Assembly (NCBI GenBank): GCA_910588505.1
Contig: CAJUPQ010000081.1
Span: forward strand, 1 to 15,341
From: an uncultured Hungatella sp.
GTDB taxonomy: Bacteria > Bacillota > Clostridia > Lachnospirales > Lachnospiraceae
DNA length: 15,341 nucleotides
Direction of reading: 5' to 3'
A program made the translations under genes and the position numbers. A model generated the notes under the pieces. It was not told where the DNA came from. It was given only the letters and a program-made list of their open reading frames with translations, and searched no databases. Positions 13,743-15,341 of this stretch are shown piece after piece. The first letter of the stretch is position 1, and every line of letters starts with the position of its first letter.

Positions 13743-14794
13743 AACAACTGCCCTACTATGAACAAAAAGACCGGGAAAATGTAAAAAAACTGCGTGTTAT
13801 GATCCAGGATCTGCCTCCTTTCTGCGTCGAGTTTTTCCGTGGGATCGAGCCTCAGACCTCCTCCAGAACCAGGATCGCCTATGCTTACGACTTAAAGGTA
13901 TTCTTTGACTTTCTGCAGAAGGAAAACCCGGTTATGGAAAAACTGGATAAAAACAGTATCACACTCTCTCACTTAGACCAGATTCAGGTAACAGACCTGG
14001 AAGAATACATGGAATATCTGAAATACCGGTTTAACGACCGAAATCAGGAGGTGGTCAATAAGGAGCGTGGAATCATGCGGAAGATCTCCTCCCTGAAAAG
14101 CTTTTATAACTACTACTACCGGAGGGAAATGATAAAAAACAATCCGGCTGCCCTGGTGAAGCTTCCAAAACTCCACGAAAAAGAGATCATCCGTCTGGAC
14201 GTTGACGAAGTTGCCATGCTTCTGGACGAGGTGGAAAAAGGGGAATCTCTGACAGACAAGCAGAAAGCATTCCACAACAAGACCAGGATCCGAGATCTGG
14301 CGCTGCTGACCCTGCTTTTAGGGACGGGGATCCGCGTGTCCGAATGTGTGGGCCTGGACATTTCGGATGTGGACTTCCGAAACGGAGGGATCCGCATACA
14401 CCGCAAAGGCGGAAAGGAGGTCACGGTGTACTTTGGCGTGGAGGTGGAGGATGCCCTGAAAGACTACCTGGATGAGAGAAACCAAATGCTCCCTGTAGAA
14501 GGCCATGACAACGCCCTCTTCCTCTCTCTGCAAATGAAGCGGATGTCCGTGCGCAGCGTGGAGAATCTGGTAAAAAAGTATGCCAGGATCGTCACTCCGT
14601 TAAAGAAGATCACTCCTCATAAGCTTCGGAGCACCTACGGCACCGCTCTGTATCGGGAAACCGGGGATATCTACCTGGTGGCGGATGTTCTGGGCCATGC
14701 GGACGTAAATACCACAAAGAAGCACTATGCGGCTCTGGATGACGCCAGACGCAGAAGCGCCAGGGATAAAGTGTGGCTTCGGGAGCCGGAGTAA
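13739..14794 (+). CDS. Tyrosine recombinase, XerS/XerC-like
   Basis: 351 residues. The N-terminal SAM-like core-binding domain covers about 28–140, and begins PPFCVEFFRG followed by TRIAYAYDLKVFFDFL, reminiscent of XerS, the single-recombinase Xer of streptococci. The catalytic domain, about 150–340, has all six active-site positions: Arg199 (GTGIRVSE), Lys223 (HRKGGKE), His294 and Arg297 (TPHKLR), His320 (VLGH) and nucleophile Tyr330 (KKHY). It is therefore probably active. AGGAGGA precedes the ATG, which overlaps the ttcA-like stop. The function is likely chromosome-dimer resolution rather than phage integration, since no phage genes are nearby and a dif-like palindrome lies about 100 nt downstream. 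XerC, XerD and XerS labels cannot be separated from sequence alone. Confidence 0.9.
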   Translation: MKQLPYYEQKDRENVKKLRVMIQDLPPFCVEFFRGIEPQTSSRTRIAYAYDLKVFFDFLQKENPVMEKLDKNSITLSHLDQIQVTDLEEYMEYLKYRFNDRNQEVVNKERGIMRKISSLKSFYNYYYRREMIKNNPAALVKLPKLHEKEIIRLDVDEVAMLLDEVEKGESLTDKQKAFHNKTRIRDLALLTLLLGTGIRVSECVGLDISDVDFRNGGIRIHRKGGKEVTVYFGVEVEDALKDYLDERNQMLPVEGHDNALFLSLQMKRMSVRSVENLVKKYARIVTPLKKITPHKLRSTYGTALYRETGDIYLVADVLGHADVNTTKKHYAALDDARRRSARDKVWLREPE

Positions 14795-14802
14795 TCCGTT
14801 TT

Positions 14803-14880
14803 ATGAAGCCCAATAAGAACGCTCGGTTTGAAAAAGCGTGGTTCAAGACGCTTTGGCAAAATCTGGTAAGCCAGGTATGA
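14803..14880 (+). other. Possible 25-residue small ORF (weak)
   Basis: ATG at 14803 opens a 25-codon frame, translating to a basic, aromatic peptide containing ARFEKAWFKTLWQNL, which could form an amphipathic helix. The only purine-rich sequence upstream (CGGAG, 14786–14790) is about 12 nt away, too far to be convincing. It may be a remnant or chance. Not recognised. Confidence 0.2.
14833..14854. other. Small hairpin after the recombinase gene
   Basis: AAAGCGT (14833–14839) pairs with ACGCTTT (14848–14854) across an 8-nt loop. A T-run is missing, so a terminator role for the ttcA–recombinase operon is only possible. Together with CTGG/CCAG at 14863–14874 it makes this intergenic stretch rich in short palindromes. 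Confidence 0.4.
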
Positions 14881-14892
14881 TCAATGTGTCAG

Positions 14893-14920
14893 AAGATTAC
14901 ATAAAAATATTATGTAAACA
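14893..14920. other. Candidate dif-like Xer site
   Basis: A near-perfect palindrome: TTACATAA (14897–14904) and TTATGTAA (14910–14917) around a 5-nt AAATA centre, extended by matching G and C outside one mismatch. The right arm TTATGTAAACA (14910–14920) agrees at 10 of 11 positions with the XerD arm of the Bacillus subtilis dif site as I recall it, and the preceding TA also matches. The left arm does not match the XerC arm, and the centre is 5 rather than 6 nt when the palindrome is used. It lies about 100 nt beyond the recombinase stop, as difSL lies close to xerS in streptococci. Confidence 0.5.
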
Positions 14921-14973
14921 AGATGAAAAATGCGGTCAAAAACCAACATATCCAGTGATAAAAGTTCAATACA

Positions 14974-15006
14974 AGCCTGCCGATAAAATCATAAAATCGG
15001 CAGGCT
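14974..15006. terminator. Terminator-like hairpin between the recombinase and LysM genes
   Basis: Perfect 11-bp stem AGCCTGCCGAT (14974–14984) with ATCGGCAGGCT (14996–15006), 11-nt AT-rich loop. It lies 6 nt past the LysM gene stop on the minus strand and on the far side of the recombinase gene, so it can serve both. The T-tract is interrupted on each side (TTGTATTGAACTTTT on the minus side), so strength is uncertain. Confidence 0.75.
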
Positions 15007-15011
15007 CTCGT

Positions 15012-15332
15012 TTACTCCTCTTCTGTCTCAATGCTCTCTCTCGGATGCTTGTACATGACGGTCAGGTAATTCCCCTCATGGATCGTGTCCTCTCCCATGC
15101 GGTTCATCTGCTTTAACTGCTTTACATACTCCTCCACCGTGATGTCAGTACCTTCTGTGTAGGCCTCGGCAATGCTCCACAGCGTATCTCCGGGCTGTAT
15201 CCGGATGCAGGTATAGTAGGATACGGTCCCCGGGCCGGGAGGCTCTTTTGCAAGAGCATTCATAAGAAAGATGCCAAAAAAAGTACATCCGAGTATGGCT
15301 CCAAGTGACAGAAATACAAATGGCTTTTTCAT
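15012..15332 (-). CDS. LysM-domain membrane protein, YneA-like
   Basis: 106 residues. A hydrophobic segment at about 5–28 (FVFLSLGAILGCTFFGIFLMN) after MKK serves as anchor or signal. A LysM peptidoglycan-binding domain covers about 40–95: IRIQPGDTLWSIAEAYTEG, then VKQLKQMNRMGEDTIHEGNYLTV. The tail is acidic (ESIETEEE). Size and layout (short TM plus one LysM) match YneA, the SOS-induced division inhibitor of Bacillus, which is encoded next to lexA and beside a site-specific recombinase gene (yneB). Here a tyrosine recombinase lies convergently beside it. Only 9 nt upstream are visible, so no promoter, LexA box or ribosome site can be checked. A general LysM wall protein remains possible. Confidence 0.8.
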   Translation of the reverse strand: MKKPFVFLSLGAILGCTFFGIFLMNALAKEPPGPGTVSYYTCIRIQPGDTLWSIAEAYTEGTDITVEEYVKQLKQMNRMGEDTIHEGNYLTVMYKHPRESIETEEE

Positions 15333-15341
15333 GGCTTCACT

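Noticed and set aside
14836..14854. GGTTCAAG resembling a tRNA T-loop
   Set aside because: No acceptor stem, anticodon arm or D-arm can be placed around it; it is just the loop of a 7-bp hairpin.
14838..15116. Plus-strand open frame whose start (SGKPGMINVSEDYIKIL) slightly recalls adenylate-cyclase C-termini
   Set aside because: No ribosome site, it crosses the terminator stem and runs antisense through the LysM gene; the resemblance is short and could be chance.

Overview
The window looks like the chromosome of a gut-type clostridium, probably Lachnospiraceae. The signs are moderately GC-rich coding DNA, strong GGAGG-type ribosome sites, the yggS–sepF–lspA–rluD cell-division/lipoprotein block, a two-subunit iron-sulfur serine dehydratase, and LCP, NlpC/P60 and LysM envelope proteins. 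Species cannot be fixed from the sequence alone. Most genes are ordinary housekeeping genes; the unusual material is in the intergenic DNA and in the low-complexity parts of two envelope proteins.

Layout. (1) Bases 1–5304, all plus strand and tightly packed: the C-terminal half of the PLP-homeostasis protein YggS (5' end missing or replaced), sepF, aroB, lspA, an RluD-type pseudouridine synthase, and sdaAB–sdaAA. Gaps are short and several starts overlap or abut the preceding stop, so parts of this block are probably co-transcribed. (2) 5305–6147: an intergenic stretch with one copy of a dispersed ~45-bp repeat, a good sigma-A promoter, a stand-alone cytidylate-kinase-like gene and a strong bidirectional terminator. 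(3) 6200–8114, minus strand: glmS with its own promoter and a short leader that has no recognisable glmS ribozyme. (4) 8115–8372: divergent intergenic region with the second copy of the dispersed repeat. (5) 8373–12915: a probable two-gene envelope operon, a membrane-anchored NlpC/P60 hydrolase carrying seven tandem 18-residue repeats, followed 4 bases later by an LCP-family (LytR-CpsA-Psr) protein with a long Arg/Asp/Tyr-rich cytoplasmic head and a long acidic extracellular tail. (6) 12916–14794: nested inverted repeats, then a TtcA-like tRNA thiolation gene overlapping by 4 nt a XerS/XerC-like tyrosine recombinase. (7) 14795–15341: a 217-bp intergenic stretch with a palindrome whose right half resembles a Xer dif site, a hairpin, and a convergent minus-strand LysM membrane protein resembling the SOS division inhibitor YneA.

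How they work together. The theme is envelope growth and division: SepF (Z-ring), LspA (lipoprotein maturation), GlmS (UDP-GlcNAc precursor supply), NlpC/P60 (peptidoglycan cleavage), LCP (attachment of polymers to peptidoglycan), a YneA-like LysM protein (division arrest) and a Xer-like recombinase (chromosome dimer resolution). The best candidates for undescribed biology are the dif-like palindrome beside the recombinase, the nested palindromes before ttcA, the dispersed repeat pair, and the repeat-bearing hydrolase/LCP pair. No phage, insertion sequence, CRISPR array, tRNA or rRNA was seen.
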